From Bacillota bacterium (GTDB lineage: Bacteria; Bacillota; Sulfobacillia; Sulfobacillales; JAIMBI01), in NCBI GenBank assembly GCA_021795575.1, contig JAJYPH010000008.1, positions 1 through 42,405 on the forward strand: a stretch of 42,405 nt of DNA, read 5' to 3'. The notes under the pieces were generated by a model, which saw only the letters and a list, made by a program, of their open reading frames with translations, made no database searches and had not been told where the DNA came from. The translations under genes were made by a program, and so were the position numbers. This document shows, piece after piece, positions 31,894 through 40,791 of the stretch; the first letter of the stretch is position 1; every line of letters starts with the position of its first letter.

Positions 31894-33250
31894 ATCACTG
31901 ACGGACAAGCTGAATCGGGCGCTGGCTCCCTTGCGCAAGAAAGGCAAGCTGACGGCGGCCGACGTGCGGCTGGCGCTCCGGGACGTGCGCTTGGCGCTCT
32001 TGGAGGCGGACGTCAACTTTCGCGTCGTGAAAAGCTTTATCGCCAGCGTGGAAGAGCGAGCCGTGGGCGAAAGCGTCCTGGCCAGTTTAACCCCCGCCCA
32101 AGCCGTCATTCGCGTGGTGCGCGACGAGCTGGTGGCGCTCCTGGGACCCGAACCGCCTCCGATGCAGATGGCGTCGCGGCCGCCTACCGTCTTTTATTTG
32201 GTAGGACTCCAGGGCGCGGGCAAGACGACCGCCGCGGCCAAGCTGGCCCGGGTGCTGGTTCAGCGGGGGCGCCACCCGCTGCTGGTGGCGGCCGACATCT
32301 ATCGCCCGGCGGCGGTGGACCAGCTGGAGCGCCTAGCTGAGGGCCTCCGCGTGCCGGTGCTGCACGACCTGTCGGTCGCGCCCCCCGAGCTGATGCGGCG
32401 GGTGGAGGCAGAGAGCCGCCGTCTGGCGGCCGACGTTGCCATTATTGACACCGCCGGGCGGCTGCACGTGGATGCGGCCCTGATGGACGAACTGGTGGCG
32501 ATGCAGCGGGTGCTGCCGGCGCACGAAACCCTCCTGGTGGTGGACGCCATGACGGGGCAGGATGCGGTGAACGTGGCGACGGCGTTTCGCGACCGGCTGC
32601 CGCTCACGGGCATTGTTCTGACCAAGATGGACGGCGACGCCCGTGGCGGTGCCGCCCTGTCCATGCGCCAGGCCACCGGCCTGCCCATCAAGTGGGTCGG
32701 CGTCAGCGAGAAGCTGGACGGGCTCGAGGCGTTCCAGTCGGACCGGATGGCAGGCCGAATCTTGGGCATGGGAGACGTGTTGGGCCTCATCGAGCGGGCC
32801 GAGGCGTCGGTCGACCAGGAGGCCACCGCCGAGCTGGCCGAACGGCTGCACCGGGCGGACTTTACCCTGGACGACTTCCAGGCCATGCTCCGACAGGTAA
32901 AAAAGATGGGACCGGTGTCCCAGCTGATGGACATGATTCCCGGCCTGCGCCAACGGACGAAGGGCATGCCGGAAATCGACGACCGCGGCCTGGTGCGGGT
33001 GGAGGCGATGCTGTCATCCATGACGTCCCGGGAGCGGCGCCGTCCGCAGATCATTGACGGCAGCCGGCGGCGGCGCATCGCGCGGGGCAGCGGCACCTCG
33101 GTCCAGGATGTCAACCGACTGCTGCAGCAGCATGAGATGATGCGCAAGATGATGCGCCAGGCCAAGAACCAGGGGAAGCGGGGACGACGTTCGGGGGGCG
33201 GCGCGCCGCCTGGGTGGCCTCCGGGGATGCCGCCGCTCCCCGATCGCTGA
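31886..33250 (+). CDS. ffh: Signal recognition particle protein Ffh
   Basis: A 454-residue SRP54 GTPase that binds signal sequences and SRP RNA. It has an N domain (1-95), G1 GLQGAGKTT (107-115), DIYRPAAVDQL, G3 DTAGRLHVD, G4 TKMDGDARGG, and a Met-rich M domain (from about 300: MLRQVKKMGPVSQLMDMIPG, then HEMMRKMMRQAKNQGKRGRR with the RNA-binding SGTSVQDVNRLLQ). The start is GTG 31886 (GGAGG 6 bases upstream) or GTG 31883. Works with FtsY, also encoded in this window. Confidence 0.95.
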   Translation: MFESLTDKLNRALAPLRKKGKLTAADVRLALRDVRLALLEADVNFRVVKSFIASVEERAVGESVLASLTPAQAVIRVVRDELVALLGPEPPPMQMASRPPTVFYLVGLQGAGKTTAAAKLARVLVQRGRHPLLVAADIYRPAAVDQLERLAEGLRVPVLHDLSVAPPELMRRVEAESRRLAADVAIIDTAGRLHVDAALMDELVAMQRVLPAHETLLVVDAMTGQDAVNVATAFRDRLPLTGIVLTKMDGDARGGAALSMRQATGLPIKWVGVSEKLDGLEAFQSDRMAGRILGMGDVLGLIERAEASVDQEATAELAERLHRADFTLDDFQAMLRQVKKMGPVSQLMDMIPGLRQRTKGMPEIDDRGLVRVEAMLSSMTSRERRRPQIIDGSRRRRIARGSGTSVQDVNRLLQQHEMMRKMMRQAKNQGKRGRRSGGGAPPGWPPGMPPLPDR

Positions 33251-33297
33251 AGCCGGGGTCGGGCGACCCGATGACCTGAAGAAAGTGAGTGACGCTT

Positions 33298-33579
33298 GTG
33301 GTGAAGTTGCGTTTGCGGCGTATGGGGGCCAAGAAGGCCCCGTTCTATCGGGTGGTGGTGGCGGACTCGCGGTCGCCGCGCGATGGTCGGTTCATTGAGG
33401 AGATCGGGTTCTACGACCCGAAACCGCGTGAGTCCGTGGTGAAGATTGACCGGGAGCGGGCGCTGTACTGGTTGTCGCAGGGCGCGGAGCCCACCGATAC
33501 GGTGGCGAGCCTCCTGAGAGGGGCCGGCATTCTCCAGGCGTTCCACGAGCAGCGGCAGAAGCTGGTGGCCACACCGTAA
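33298..33579 (+). CDS. rpsP: 30S ribosomal protein S16
   Basis: About 93 residues: [20 protein letters not shown], then [19 protein letters not shown], the standard S16 sequence. GTG 33298 gives the normal N-terminus (M-V-K-L-R); GTG 33289 would add three residues. A small G/C hairpin (33256-33269) lies in the gap after ffh, without a T-run. The KH-domain gene (ylqC) that normally sits between rpsP and rimM is absent here; rimM starts 2 bases after the stop. Confidence 0.95.
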   Translation: MVKLRLRRMGAKKAPFYRVVVADSRSPRDGRFIEEIGFYDPKPRESVVKIDRERALYWLSQGAEPTDTVASLLRGAGILQAFHEQRQKLVATP

Positions 33580-33580
33580 C

Positions 33581-34099
33581 ATGGGGCAGGGGACGAGCGA
33601 CCGGGATCCGGTGCGAATTGGGCGCATCGTGGGCGCGCATGGCTTGGACGGTGGGCTTAAGGTGCACCCTGCCAGCGACCATGTGGACCAGTGGGCGATG
33701 CGCCTCCACCGCGTCTGGCTGAATGGTGAGGCACGGACGGTGCGAGGCAGCCGCGCGGCCCGTGGACAGCCCGTCATCCTGCTGTCCGGGGTGACCGACC
33801 GCACCGCCGCCGAGCGACTGGTGGGGACGGACGTGTTTGTGGCCGCGGACGAGCTGACGGCACTGCCGCCCGATGAGTACTACTGGCATGACCTGATAGG
33901 GATGCCGGTGTTTGATGTCGAGGGCGAGCGGGTGGGTGTCGCCACCGCGGTCGTGCGCGCTGCCAGGGATGTCTTGGAGGTGGAGGGATCCGGCGGGCGG
34001 GCCCTGGTGCCGCTGGCGCTGGCCTGGGTGGACGTGAACCCGGCGGCTGGGCGCGTGACGCTGCGACGGGTGCCCGAGTGGGTGCCGCATGCAGATTGA
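33581..34099 (+). CDS. rimM: Ribosome maturation factor RimM
   Basis: A 172-residue 16S rRNA processing factor that binds S19 in the 30S head. The N-terminal VRIGRIVGAHGLDGGLKV block is diagnostic, and the PRC-barrel half begins at EYYWHDLIGMPVFDVEGE. It overlaps trmD by 11 bases. Confidence 0.93.
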   Translation: MGQGTSDRDPVRIGRIVGAHGLDGGLKVHPASDHVDQWAMRLHRVWLNGEARTVRGSRAARGQPVILLSGVTDRTAAERLVGTDVFVAADELTALPPDEYYWHDLIGMPVFDVEGERVGVATAVVRAARDVLEVEGSGGRALVPLALAWVDVNPAAGRVTLRRVPEWVPHAD

Positions 34100-34775
34100 C
34101 CTCGTCACGCTGTTTCCCGAGATGTTTCAAGGCCCCTTTGCCGTCAGCATGGTGGCTCGGGCGGCGGCTCAGGGGTTGGTGACCCTGAATGTCGTTCCCC
34201 TGCGACGGTTTGGCGTGGGCGAGCACCATCTCACCGACGACTATCCCTATGGAGGCGGCCCCGGCATGGTGATGCGCCCGGAACCGATCGTGCGGGCGGT
34301 GGAATGGGCGGCCGCGCGTGTGCCGGCGACGCCCACCGTGCTGGTGACGTCGGCGCAGGGGCGACCGGTGGACCAACGGCAGCTTGAGCACTGGGCGCAG
34401 ATGCCGTACCTGGTGCTGGTGGCGGGACACTACGAGGGGATTGATCAGCGGGTCGTGCCGCTCCTGAAGGCAGAAGAAGTGTCCATCGGCGATTATGTGC
34501 TGACGGGCGGCGAGCTGCCGGCCATGGTGATCGTGGATGGGGTGGTCCGGCTGCTCCCGGGGGTCCTGGGAGCGTCTGACGGGGCGGCACACGATTCCTT
34601 CAGCATGGAGGACGGACGTCTGGAGGGCCCACAGTACACGCGGCCCGTGAGCTATCGGGGTCTCGACGTGCCGGAGGTGCTCCGTTCCGGACACCACGAG
34701 CGGATCCGCGCGTGGCGGCTGGCCGAAGGCCTGCGCGCCGCCCGGCGGCGCATGCGGGACGCGGGAGACGCGTAA
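34089..34775 (+). CDS. trmD: tRNA (guanine(37)-N(1))-methyltransferase TrmD
   Basis: A 228-residue SPOUT-class enzyme. It shows [13 protein letters not shown], the [17 protein letters not shown] block, the SAM-binding trefoil-knot segment [13 protein letters not shown] and [15 protein letters not shown], and the C-terminal [19 protein letters not shown]. It prevents frameshifting by methylating G37. Length is slightly shorter than usual. Confidence 0.96.
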   Translation: MQIDLVTLFPEMFQGPFAVSMVARAAAQGLVTLNVVPLRRFGVGEHHLTDDYPYGGGPGMVMRPEPIVRAVEWAAARVPATPTVLVTSAQGRPVDQRQLEHWAQMPYLVLVAGHYEGIDQRVVPLLKAEEVSIGDYVLTGGELPAMVIVDGVVRLLPGVLGASDGAAHDSFSMEDGRLEGPQYTRPVSYRGLDVPEVLRSGHHERIRAWRLAEGLRAARRRMRDAGDA

Positions 34776-34788
34776 GGCCACGGATGCG

Positions 34789-34806
34789 GCGCCGCGCTGG
34801 CGGCGC
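34789..34806. other. G/C hairpin between trmD and rplS
   Basis: GCGCCGC (34789-34795), loop GCTG, GCGGCGC (34800-34806), 14 bases after the trmD stop and just before the rplS promoter. No T-run. It may slow transcription or mark the 3' end of the rimM-trmD message. Confidence 0.35.
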
Positions 34807-34818
34807 GCGGGCCGTGAA

Positions 34819-34827
34819 TGCTATACT
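34819..34827 (+). promoter_or_regulatory. Extended -10 promoter for rplS
   Basis: TGCTATACT (TGn then TATACT) lies 28 bases before the rplS start codon. It has the same form as the promoter before rsmD (TGATATACT). Confidence 0.55.
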
Positions 34828-34855
34828 GGCTGCGGCCCAAAAGGAGGCAACGGAT

Positions 34856-35197
34856 TTGGACTTGATTCGCCTCATTGAGGAGGAGCAGCTGCGTACGGAC
34901 ATCCCGGTCTTTCGCCCGGGGGACACGGTGCGGGTGCATTTGAAGATCCGCGAGGGCACGCGCGAGCGCGTCCAGATGTTTGAGGGCGTGGTGATCGCGC
35001 GCCGGTCCGGGGGGTCCCGCGAAACCATGACCGTGCGGCGCGTGTCGTATGGCGTGGGGGTGGAGCGCACGTTTCTGGTGCACTCCCCGCGGATCGAGCG
35101 CATCGAGGTCACCCGCCGGGGAAAGGTGCGCCGCGCCAAGCTGTACTACCTGCGCGGCTTGCGGGGCAAGGCGGCACGAATCAAGGAACGGCGGTGA
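34856..35197 (+). CDS. rplS: 50S ribosomal protein L19
   Basis: A 113-residue protein with the L19 blocks [55 protein letters not shown] and [17 protein letters not shown]. The start is TTG 34856, with AAGGAGG 8 bases upstream; no ATG fits the family N-terminus. Follows trmD in the standard order. Confidence 0.95.
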   Translation: MDLIRLIEEEQLRTDIPVFRPGDTVRVHLKIREGTRERVQMFEGVVIARRSGGSRETMTVRRVSYGVGVERTFLVHSPRIERIEVTRRGKVRRAKLYYLRGLRGKAARIKERR

Positions 35198-35237
35198 CGG
35201 GGCGTGCCCCCAGGTGGTGGGGACGGGGGGCCGCCCC

Positions 35238-35750
35238 ATGAGGCGCCCCCGGCCCGCGTGGCTCGATGTCCTGCAGACGCTGGTGCTGGCCCTGGTGCTG
35301 GCGTTTTTGATTCGGACCTTTGTCCTGGAGTCCTTTCAGGTGTCGGGCTACTCGATGATGCCCACGCTGCACAACAACGACCGGGTCCTGGTGGATAAGC
35401 TGTTGTACCAGATCGAAGGCCCCCGCACCGGCGAGGTGATTGTGTTTCGGTCGCCCGTGGTGAAGTCTGAGGACTGGATCAAACGGGTGATCGGTCTACC
35501 CGGCGAGACGGTCAAGATCGTCGCCGGCCAGGTATTCATCAACGGCCACCTCTACAAGGAACCATTTATTAAATTAAACTATAAGTACAATTATGGGCCG
35601 ATCCACGTGACCAAGGGGCATCTGTTCGTTTTGGGCGACAATCGGCCCAACAGTTACGACAGCCGCTACTTTGGGCTGCTGAGTGAGTCGCGGGTGCGCG
35701 GAGATGCCTTTTTGATTTGGTGGCCCCCGAAGTACATGGGCGGCCTGTGA
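35238..35750 (+). CDS. lepB: Signal peptidase I
   Basis: A 170-residue membrane-bound type I signal peptidase. A single membrane helix (about 10-30) precedes the Ser nucleophile S39 in SGYSMMPTL. The general-base Lys is K82 in WIKRVIGLPGE, and the box E motif is GDNRPNSYDSR. It is the short Gram-positive form. A stretch of about 35 bases (35561-35596), coding for IKLNYKYNY and its flanks, is almost entirely A/T, unlike the rest of the window. The stop overlaps the rbgA start (TGATG). Confidence 0.94.
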   Translation: MRRPRPAWLDVLQTLVLALVLAFLIRTFVLESFQVSGYSMMPTLHNNDRVLVDKLLYQIEGPRTGEVIVFRSPVVKSEDWIKRVIGLPGETVKIVAGQVFINGHLYKEPFIKLNYKYNYGPIHVTKGHLFVLGDNRPNSYDSRYFGLLSESRVRGDAFLIWWPPKYMGGL

Positions 35751-36514
35751 TGGGGGGGGCATCGGACTGGCGGGCCGGTCACATGGGGCATGCGGCGTCT
35801 ACGCTGAAGCGCCTGAAACCCTACCTGGGGGCGGTTCTGGAAGTGGTGGATGCGCGGGCGCCGGCGGCCACCCGCTATCCAGGGCTGGCGGCCTGGGTGG
35901 GGACGTGTCCGCGCCTTTTGGTGATGAACAAGGCGGATGTGGCGGCAGCCCCCGTGACTGAGGCTTGGAGGCAATACTGGCAGTCCGTCGGCCAGCCCGC
36001 CGTGGCGGTCACCGCGACGGATCCGGGGGTGCGGCGACAGGTGTTGGCGGGCCTGGAAGCAGTGCGGCGGACGGCGAAGACCCGTCGGGTGGCGGTGATT
36101 GGGCTCCCGAACCTGGGCAAGTCGACCCTGCTGAATCGGATGGTGGGGCGCCATCGTCTGCGAACCGGCAACCGTCCGGGAGTCACCCGCGGGCCGCAGT
36201 GGGTGCTGGCCGATGGTTGGGAGTGGCTGGACCTGCCGGGGGTCCTCACCCACGCCCAGGGACGCGACTGGCGCCAGAAGGCACTCGGGACCGTGGGGTA
36301 CGCTCCCGAGGAGCTGGAGGAGCTGGCGGCCCAGATTCTTGGAGACCAGGGCTCGGGGACGCAAGCGCTGGTGGACGAGTATGGCCGGGCGCGCGGATTT
36401 CTCACGCGTGGCGGCGCCGTCGACCGGCACCGGGCCGCGGCGGCGGTGCTGGTGGACTTTCAGCGCGGAGTCCTGGGACGGCGGTCTCTCGAGCGGCCGC
36501 CCAGCAATCCGTGA
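35750..36514 (+). CDS. rbgA: Ribosome biogenesis GTPase (RbgA/YlqF)
   Basis: A 254-residue circularly permuted GTPase for late 50S assembly. The motif order is permuted: G4 NKAD at 60-63, then G1 GLPNLGKST (118-126) and G3 DLPG. The N-terminal WRAGHMGHAASTL corresponds to the family WFPGHMxKA. It is somewhat shorter at the C-terminus than B. subtilis RbgA (about 280). Located between lepB and rnhB as in Bacillus. Confidence 0.92.
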   Translation: MGGASDWRAGHMGHAASTLKRLKPYLGAVLEVVDARAPAATRYPGLAAWVGTCPRLLVMNKADVAAAPVTEAWRQYWQSVGQPAVAVTATDPGVRRQVLAGLEAVRRTAKTRRVAVIGLPNLGKSTLLNRMVGRHRLRTGNRPGVTRGPQWVLADGWEWLDLPGVLTHAQGRDWRQKALGTVGYAPEELEELAAQILGDQGSGTQALVDEYGRARGFLTRGGAVDRHRAAAAVLVDFQRGVLGRRSLERPPSNP

Positions 36515-37158
36515 GCGGCCGCGACGATCCGCGCTGGGTCCGCCTCACAGCGATTGATGCGGGATACTGGCAGGAGCATCGCCTGCTGGCGGGGGTCGAC
36601 GAGGCGGGCCGCGGGCCGTTGGCGGGTCCGGTGGTGGCGGCCGCCGTCCTGTGGCGCACGCCGCCGGCCTGCGTGCCGGAACTGGACGACTCCAAGCAGC
36701 TGGGGCCCGCCGCACGGGAGCGCACCTACCAGTGGCTGACCCGGGACCCGTCGGTCGTGGCCATCGGGGTGGGTGCCGTCGGCCCCCGGGGTATCGAGCG
36801 GCTCAACATCCGGGAAGCGAGCCGTGTGGCGATGACGCGGGCCCTGGCCCGACTGCCCGCCGTGCCGGACCAGGTGCTGACGGACTTCATGCCCCTCGTC
36901 TGGTCGTGCCCAGTGCAGTCCCTGGTGCACGGCGACCAGCGGTCGCTCTCGGTGGCCGCCGCCTCCGTGGTGGCCAAAGTGCTGCGGGACCGCTACATGG
37001 ATGCGCTGGACCGCCAGTATCCTCAGTATGGGTTCCGGCGGCACCGGGGGTACCCCACGGCCGAACATCGGGCGGCGCTGGCCCGCTTCGGCCCGTGCCC
37101 GGCGCATCGGCAGACGTTTGCCGGCGCCGGGCCGCTTCGGCGGGGGACGCACACTTGA
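36511..37158 (+). CDS. rnhB: Ribonuclease HII
   Basis: A 215-residue enzyme that cuts RNA in RNA/DNA hybrids. Catalytic residues D30 and E31 lie in GVDEAGRGPLAGPVV, with DDSKQL following, the third acid in VHGDQRSLSVAAASVVAKV and the final RHRGYPTAEHRAAL / GPCPAHRQTF block. The GTG start overlaps the rbgA stop (GTGA). Confidence 0.94.
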   Translation: MSGRDDPRWVRLTAIDAGYWQEHRLLAGVDEAGRGPLAGPVVAAAVLWRTPPACVPELDDSKQLGPAARERTYQWLTRDPSVVAIGVGAVGPRGIERLNIREASRVAMTRALARLPAVPDQVLTDFMPLVWSCPVQSLVHGDQRSLSVAAASVVAKVLRDRYMDALDRQYPQYGFRRHRGYPTAEHRAALARFGPCPAHRQTFAGAGPLRRGTHT

Positions 37159-37164
37159 TATAAT
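37136..37164 (+). promoter_or_regulatory. Extended -10 promoter for topA
   Basis: TGATATAAT, with TATAAT at 37159-37164, and a weak TTCGGC (37136-37141) 17 bases upstream. It spans the end of rnhB and lies 55 bases before topA. Confidence 0.65.
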
Positions 37165-37219
37165 CCGGCAAGACTCGGGGGCGCCAGCGGCGGGGATGCG
37201 GAGAGCGGGAGGGATGCGG

Positions 37220-39304
37220 ATGCCGAAGCCACTGATCATCGTGGAGTCGCCGGCCAAAGCGCGCACCATTACGCGCTTTCTGGGCCGGCGCTACCAGGTG
37301 CTGCCGTCCATGGGGCACGTGCGGGACCTGCCCAAAAGCCAGTTTGGGGTCAACCTCGACCAGCAGTTTTCGCCCAAGTACATCACGATCCGGGGCAAGG
37401 GGCCGGTGGTCAAGCAGCTGCGGGATGCGGCCAAGAAGGCCGACCGTGTGTATCTGGCCACCGACCCGGACCGGGAGGGCGAGGCCATCTCGTGGCACTT
37501 GGCGTCTGTCCTCGGCATCCCCGACGAAGCCGCCCGCCGCATCGAATTTCACGAGATCACGAAAGATGCGGTGGAACGTGCGCTCAAAAACTCCCGGCCG
37601 ATTCACCGAGGCCTGGTGGATGCGCAGCAGGCCCGCCGGATTCTGGACCGCGTGGTCGGGTATCAGCTGTCACCGCTGTTGTGGCGGAAGGTGCGCCCGG
37701 GCCTGTCGGCGGGCCGCGTACAGTCGACGGCGTTGGCGCTCCTGGTGGACCGGGAGCGGGACATCGCGGCGTTCACGCCCGAGGAGTACTACACGCTGGC
37801 GGCTGCGCTGGTCACGAGCGAGCGCGAGCCTCTCCGGGCCGCCTATGTGGGGCCGCTGGGTGAGAAGGGCCGGCTCTCCGCTGAGGCGGCGGCCGAGGCC
37901 GCCGCGGCGGCCGCCGGCGGGCCGTTTGTCGTCACCGAGGTGCGCCAGCGTGAGCGTCGCCGCTTCGCGCCGGCGCCCTTTACCACGTCGACGCTCCAGC
38001 AGGAAGCCTCCAAGCGGCTCGGGATGACTGTGAAGCGCGCGATGCAGGTGGCGCAGCAGCTGTACGAGGGATTGGAAGTGGCGGGGGAAGGGACGGTAGG
38101 ACTGGTCACCTACATTCGCACCGACTCGGTCCGGGTGAGCGAAACGGCGGAGCAGGAGGGCCGCGCGTATGTCGCGGCCACGTTTGGGGAAGCCGCCGTG
38201 GGGCCTCTGGGCCGCCGGGTCGCCGACAAGCCTGGTGTTCAGGGGGCCCACGAGGCGATTCGGCCGACGGTGGTGACGCGGCACCCGAGCCAGTTGAAAG
38301 CCATGTTGGCCCGGGACCAGTACCGTCTCTATCGACTGGTGTGGGAGCGGTTTGTGGGCAGCTTGATGGCGCCGGCCGTGTTTGACACGGTCGCCGTCAC
38401 CGTGGTGGCCGGCGGCCATCAGTTTCGAGCGACCGGCCAACGGCTCAAGAGCCCGGGCTACACGGCGCTGTATCAGGACCCTGACGACCCCGAGGAGGCC
38501 GGGCCGCCGTTGCCGGGGGTGACCAGGGGCGATGTGCTGAGACTGGAGGCCCTGGAGCCTGAGCAGCACTTCACGGAGCCTCCGCCCCGCTACAACGAGG
38601 CGTCCCTGGTGCGCGCCATGGAGGAACTGGGCATCGGGCGCCCCAGCACGTACGCCCCGACGGTCGAGACCCTGCTGAGCCGCGACTACGTACGGCGCGA
38701 GGATCGTCGCCTGTCGGCCACGGACCTGGGCGGCGTGGTGGTGGATCTGCTGCGCCGGTACTTTCCCGAAATCGTGGACGTGGAGTTCACGGCCGGCATG
38801 GAGCAGGAGCTGGACCGCATCGAAGACGGGGGCGAAGACTGGCACGCCCTGCTGGAGCGCTTCTACGGCCCGTTTCGCGAACAGCTGGCGCGTGCGGAAA
38901 CGGCCACCGACATTCCGGATTTGCCGGTGGAGACCACCGACAAGGTGTGTCCGGACTGCGGGCGGCCCCTGGTGGTCAAGCATGGCCGCTTCGGTCGCTT
39001 CTTGGCGTGTTCCGGTTATCCCGAATGCCAGCACACCGAGCCGTGGCTCGAAGACACGGGCGCCGCCTGCCCGGTGTGCGACCGCCCGGTGGTGGTGCGG
39101 CGCAGCAAAAAAGGCCGGGTGTTCTACGGGTGCAGCGGTTTTCCGGAGTGCCGGTTCGTATCGTGGTACCGTCCCAGCGGCAAGAACTGCCCCCGCTGTG
39201 GCGCCTTCTTGGCCGAGCGGGGCCGCGGCGGCCAGGGGGGTCTCTACTGCGCACGGGAGGGGTGCGGCTATGAAGAACGGCGAGCCAGCGGCCAAGACGA
39301 CTGA
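37220..39304 (+). CDS. topA: DNA topoisomerase I
   Basis: A 694-residue type IA topoisomerase that relaxes negative supercoils. It has the Toprim domain (IIVESPAKARTITRFLG; later ATDPDREGEAISWHL), the active-site tyrosine Y298 in GLVTYIRTDSVR, and three C-terminal zinc-ribbon motifs (about 576-690: CPDCG...CSGYPEC, CPVCD...CSGFPEC, CPRCG...CAREGC). ATG 37220 is 6 bases after GGGAGGG; ATG 37214 is too close. The end overlaps xerC by 35 bases. Confidence 0.96.
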   Translation: MPKPLIIVESPAKARTITRFLGRRYQVLPSMGHVRDLPKSQFGVNLDQQFSPKYITIRGKGPVVKQLRDAAKKADRVYLATDPDREGEAISWHLASVLGIPDEAARRIEFHEITKDAVERALKNSRPIHRGLVDAQQARRILDRVVGYQLSPLLWRKVRPGLSAGRVQSTALALLVDRERDIAAFTPEEYYTLAAALVTSEREPLRAAYVGPLGEKGRLSAEAAAEAAAAAAGGPFVVTEVRQRERRRFAPAPFTTSTLQQEASKRLGMTVKRAMQVAQQLYEGLEVAGEGTVGLVTYIRTDSVRVSETAEQEGRAYVAATFGEAAVGPLGRRVADKPGVQGAHEAIRPTVVTRHPSQLKAMLARDQYRLYRLVWERFVGSLMAPAVFDTVAVTVVAGGHQFRATGQRLKSPGYTALYQDPDDPEEAGPPLPGVTRGDVLRLEALEPEQHFTEPPPRYNEASLVRAMEELGIGRPSTYAPTVETLLSRDYVRREDRRLSATDLGGVVVDLLRRYFPEIVDVEFTAGMEQELDRIEDGGEDWHALLERFYGPFREQLARAETATDIPDLPVETTDKVCPDCGRPLVVKHGRFGRFLACSGYPECQHTEPWLEDTGAACPVCDRPVVVRRSKKGRVFYGCSGFPECRFVSWYRPSGKNCPRCGAFLAERGRGGQGGLYCAREGCGYEERRASGQDD

Positions 39305-40181
39305 GCCGTCGGCGGCCGCGCTGGTGGAGCAGTTTTTGGACCACGTCGCCTCGCAGGGGAGCGGGTCGCCGGCCACACGCCGTGCGTACGCCTTGGATCT
39401 GCGTGAACTCCTGGCATCCGTGGGCCACCCGGCGACCGCCACGCCGGAAGTTCTGCGTCGGTACCAGGCGGGGCTGCTGCGCCGCGGGTTGTCCAAGCGT
39501 ACAGCGGCACGCAAGGTCGCCACGGTGCGGTCGTTCTACCGGTGGCTGGCCGCCGAGGGGTTTCTGGCGGAAAGCCCCGCGCGCCGTATGAGGGCGCCCA
39601 AGTTCCGGCCGGGACTCCCGCACGCGCTGTCACGCGAGGAGGTGGAGGGGCTTTTGGCGGGTGCCGCGCGGCCGGGACCGCGGGGCCTGCGCGATGCGGC
39701 TCTGCTGGAGCTCCTGTATGCGTCCGGCCTCCGCGCAGCAGAGGCCGTGGCGCTGGACGTGGTGGACGTGTCGGCGGGCGCCGGCCTCGTCCATGTCCGC
39801 GGCAAGGGCGGCCATGAGCGGATCGTCCCCGTCGGGCGTGCGGCCCTCTCGGCGCTGGACCGGTACCTGGCCCAGGGCCGCCCTCAGATGGCCGGCGCGG
39901 ACGAACCGGCGCTGTTTGTCAACCGGGCCGGCCGTCGGCTGGCGGTGCGCGCCGTGGGCCGCCTCGTGAAGGCGGCGCTGGCCCGGACGGCGGTGGTGCG
40001 GCGCGTGAGCCCCCACTGGCTTCGCCACACCTTTGCCACCCACCTGCTGGAGGGGGGGGCGGATCTGCGGGTGGTGCAGGAACTCCTGGGCCACGCGCGG
40101 CTCAGCACCACCCAGACGTATACCCACATCACGGTCGAACATTTGGAGGCGGTTTATGAGCGGGCACATCCTCGGGCCTGA
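39270..40181 (+). CDS. xerC: Tyrosine recombinase XerC (CodV-like)
   Basis: A 303-residue site-specific recombinase that resolves chromosome dimers at dif. The catalytic set is complete: R155 (ASGLRAAE), K179 (RGKGGHER), H249 and R252 (SPHWLRHTF), H275 ([10 protein letters not shown]) and the nucleophile Y284 (TQTYTHI). The N-terminal SAM-like core-binding domain spans about 15-110. ATG 39270 lies within the end of topA, with GGGAGGGG 8 bases upstream. The topA-xerC-hslV-hslU-codY order matches Bacillus topA-codV-clpQ-clpY-codY. Confidence 0.94.
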   Translation: MKNGEPAAKTTEPSAAALVEQFLDHVASQGSGSPATRRAYALDLRELLASVGHPATATPEVLRRYQAGLLRRGLSKRTAARKVATVRSFYRWLAAEGFLAESPARRMRAPKFRPGLPHALSREEVEGLLAGAARPGPRGLRDAALLELLYASGLRAAEAVALDVVDVSAGAGLVHVRGKGGHERIVPVGRAALSALDRYLAQGRPQMAGADEPALFVNRAGRRLAVRAVGRLVKAALARTAVVRRVSPHWLRHTFATHLLEGGADLRVVQELLGHARLSTTQTYTHITVEHLEAVYERAHPRA

Positions 40182-40791
40182 CCCTCTCACCCTGCACGGC
40201 ACCACGATCCTGGGGGTTACCCGCGGGGGTCAGACCGTTCTCGGGGGCGATGGGCAGATGACGCTGGGGCAAACCACCATTATGAAGCACACCGCGAACA
40301 AGATTCGGCGCCTCTACCACGGCGCCGTCGTGGCCGGGTTCGCGGGGGCGGTGGGGGATGCCCTGACGCTGTTTGAACGCTTCGAAAGCAAGTTGGAGGA
40401 AACACGCGGCCAGCTGGCGCGGTCGGCCGTCCTGTTGTCGCGCGACTGGCGGACGGACCGCACGCTGGGGCGCCTGGAGGCGCTGTTGGTGGTGGGGGAT
40501 GCTGACAGCCTCTTGGTGATAGCCGGCACCGGCGAGGTGATTGAGCCGGACGACGGCGTGGCGGCCGTGGGGTCCGGGGGCTCGTACGCCCTGGCCGCGG
40601 CGCGGGCGTTGGTGGAGGCGGCCCCAGACCTGGCGCTGGACGAACTGGTCCGGCGCTCCCTGCACATTGCCGCGGACATCTGCGTCTACACGAACCATCA
40701 TTTGACGATCGAGCGGCTTCCGATGACGGCCGAGCCGGCGCCGATCCCCAGCGAGCCGTCCCGGGGAGGTGCAGTGGATGGCGATGAATGA
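40156..40791 (+). CDS. hslV: ATP-dependent protease subunit HslV (ClpQ)
   Basis: A 211-residue proteasome-like peptidase. The family N-terminus [10 protein letters not shown] begins at T16, with [37 protein letters not shown] and [15 protein letters not shown] following. In E. coli only Met is removed to expose the catalytic Thr; here 15 residues precede it, so processing or a different N-terminal nucleophile is implied. The C-terminal 15 residues are also an extension. GGAGG lies 6 bases upstream. It overlaps xerC by 26 and hslU by 14 bases. Confidence 0.94.
   Translation: MSGHILGPDPLTLHGTTILGVTRGGQTVLGGDGQMTLGQTTIMKHTANKIRRLYHGAVVAGFAGAVGDALTLFERFESKLEETRGQLARSAVLLSRDWRTDRTLGRLEALLVVGDADSLLVIAGTGEVIEPDDGVAAVGSGGSYALAAARALVEAAPDLALDELVRRSLHIAADICVYTNHHLTIERLPMTAEPAPIPSEPSRGGAVDGDE

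Noticed and set aside
33256-33269. Hairpin after ffh as a terminator
   Set aside because: Only a 5-bp stem with no T-run, inside a tight operon where rpsP must be transcribed; probably chance in G/C-rich DNA.
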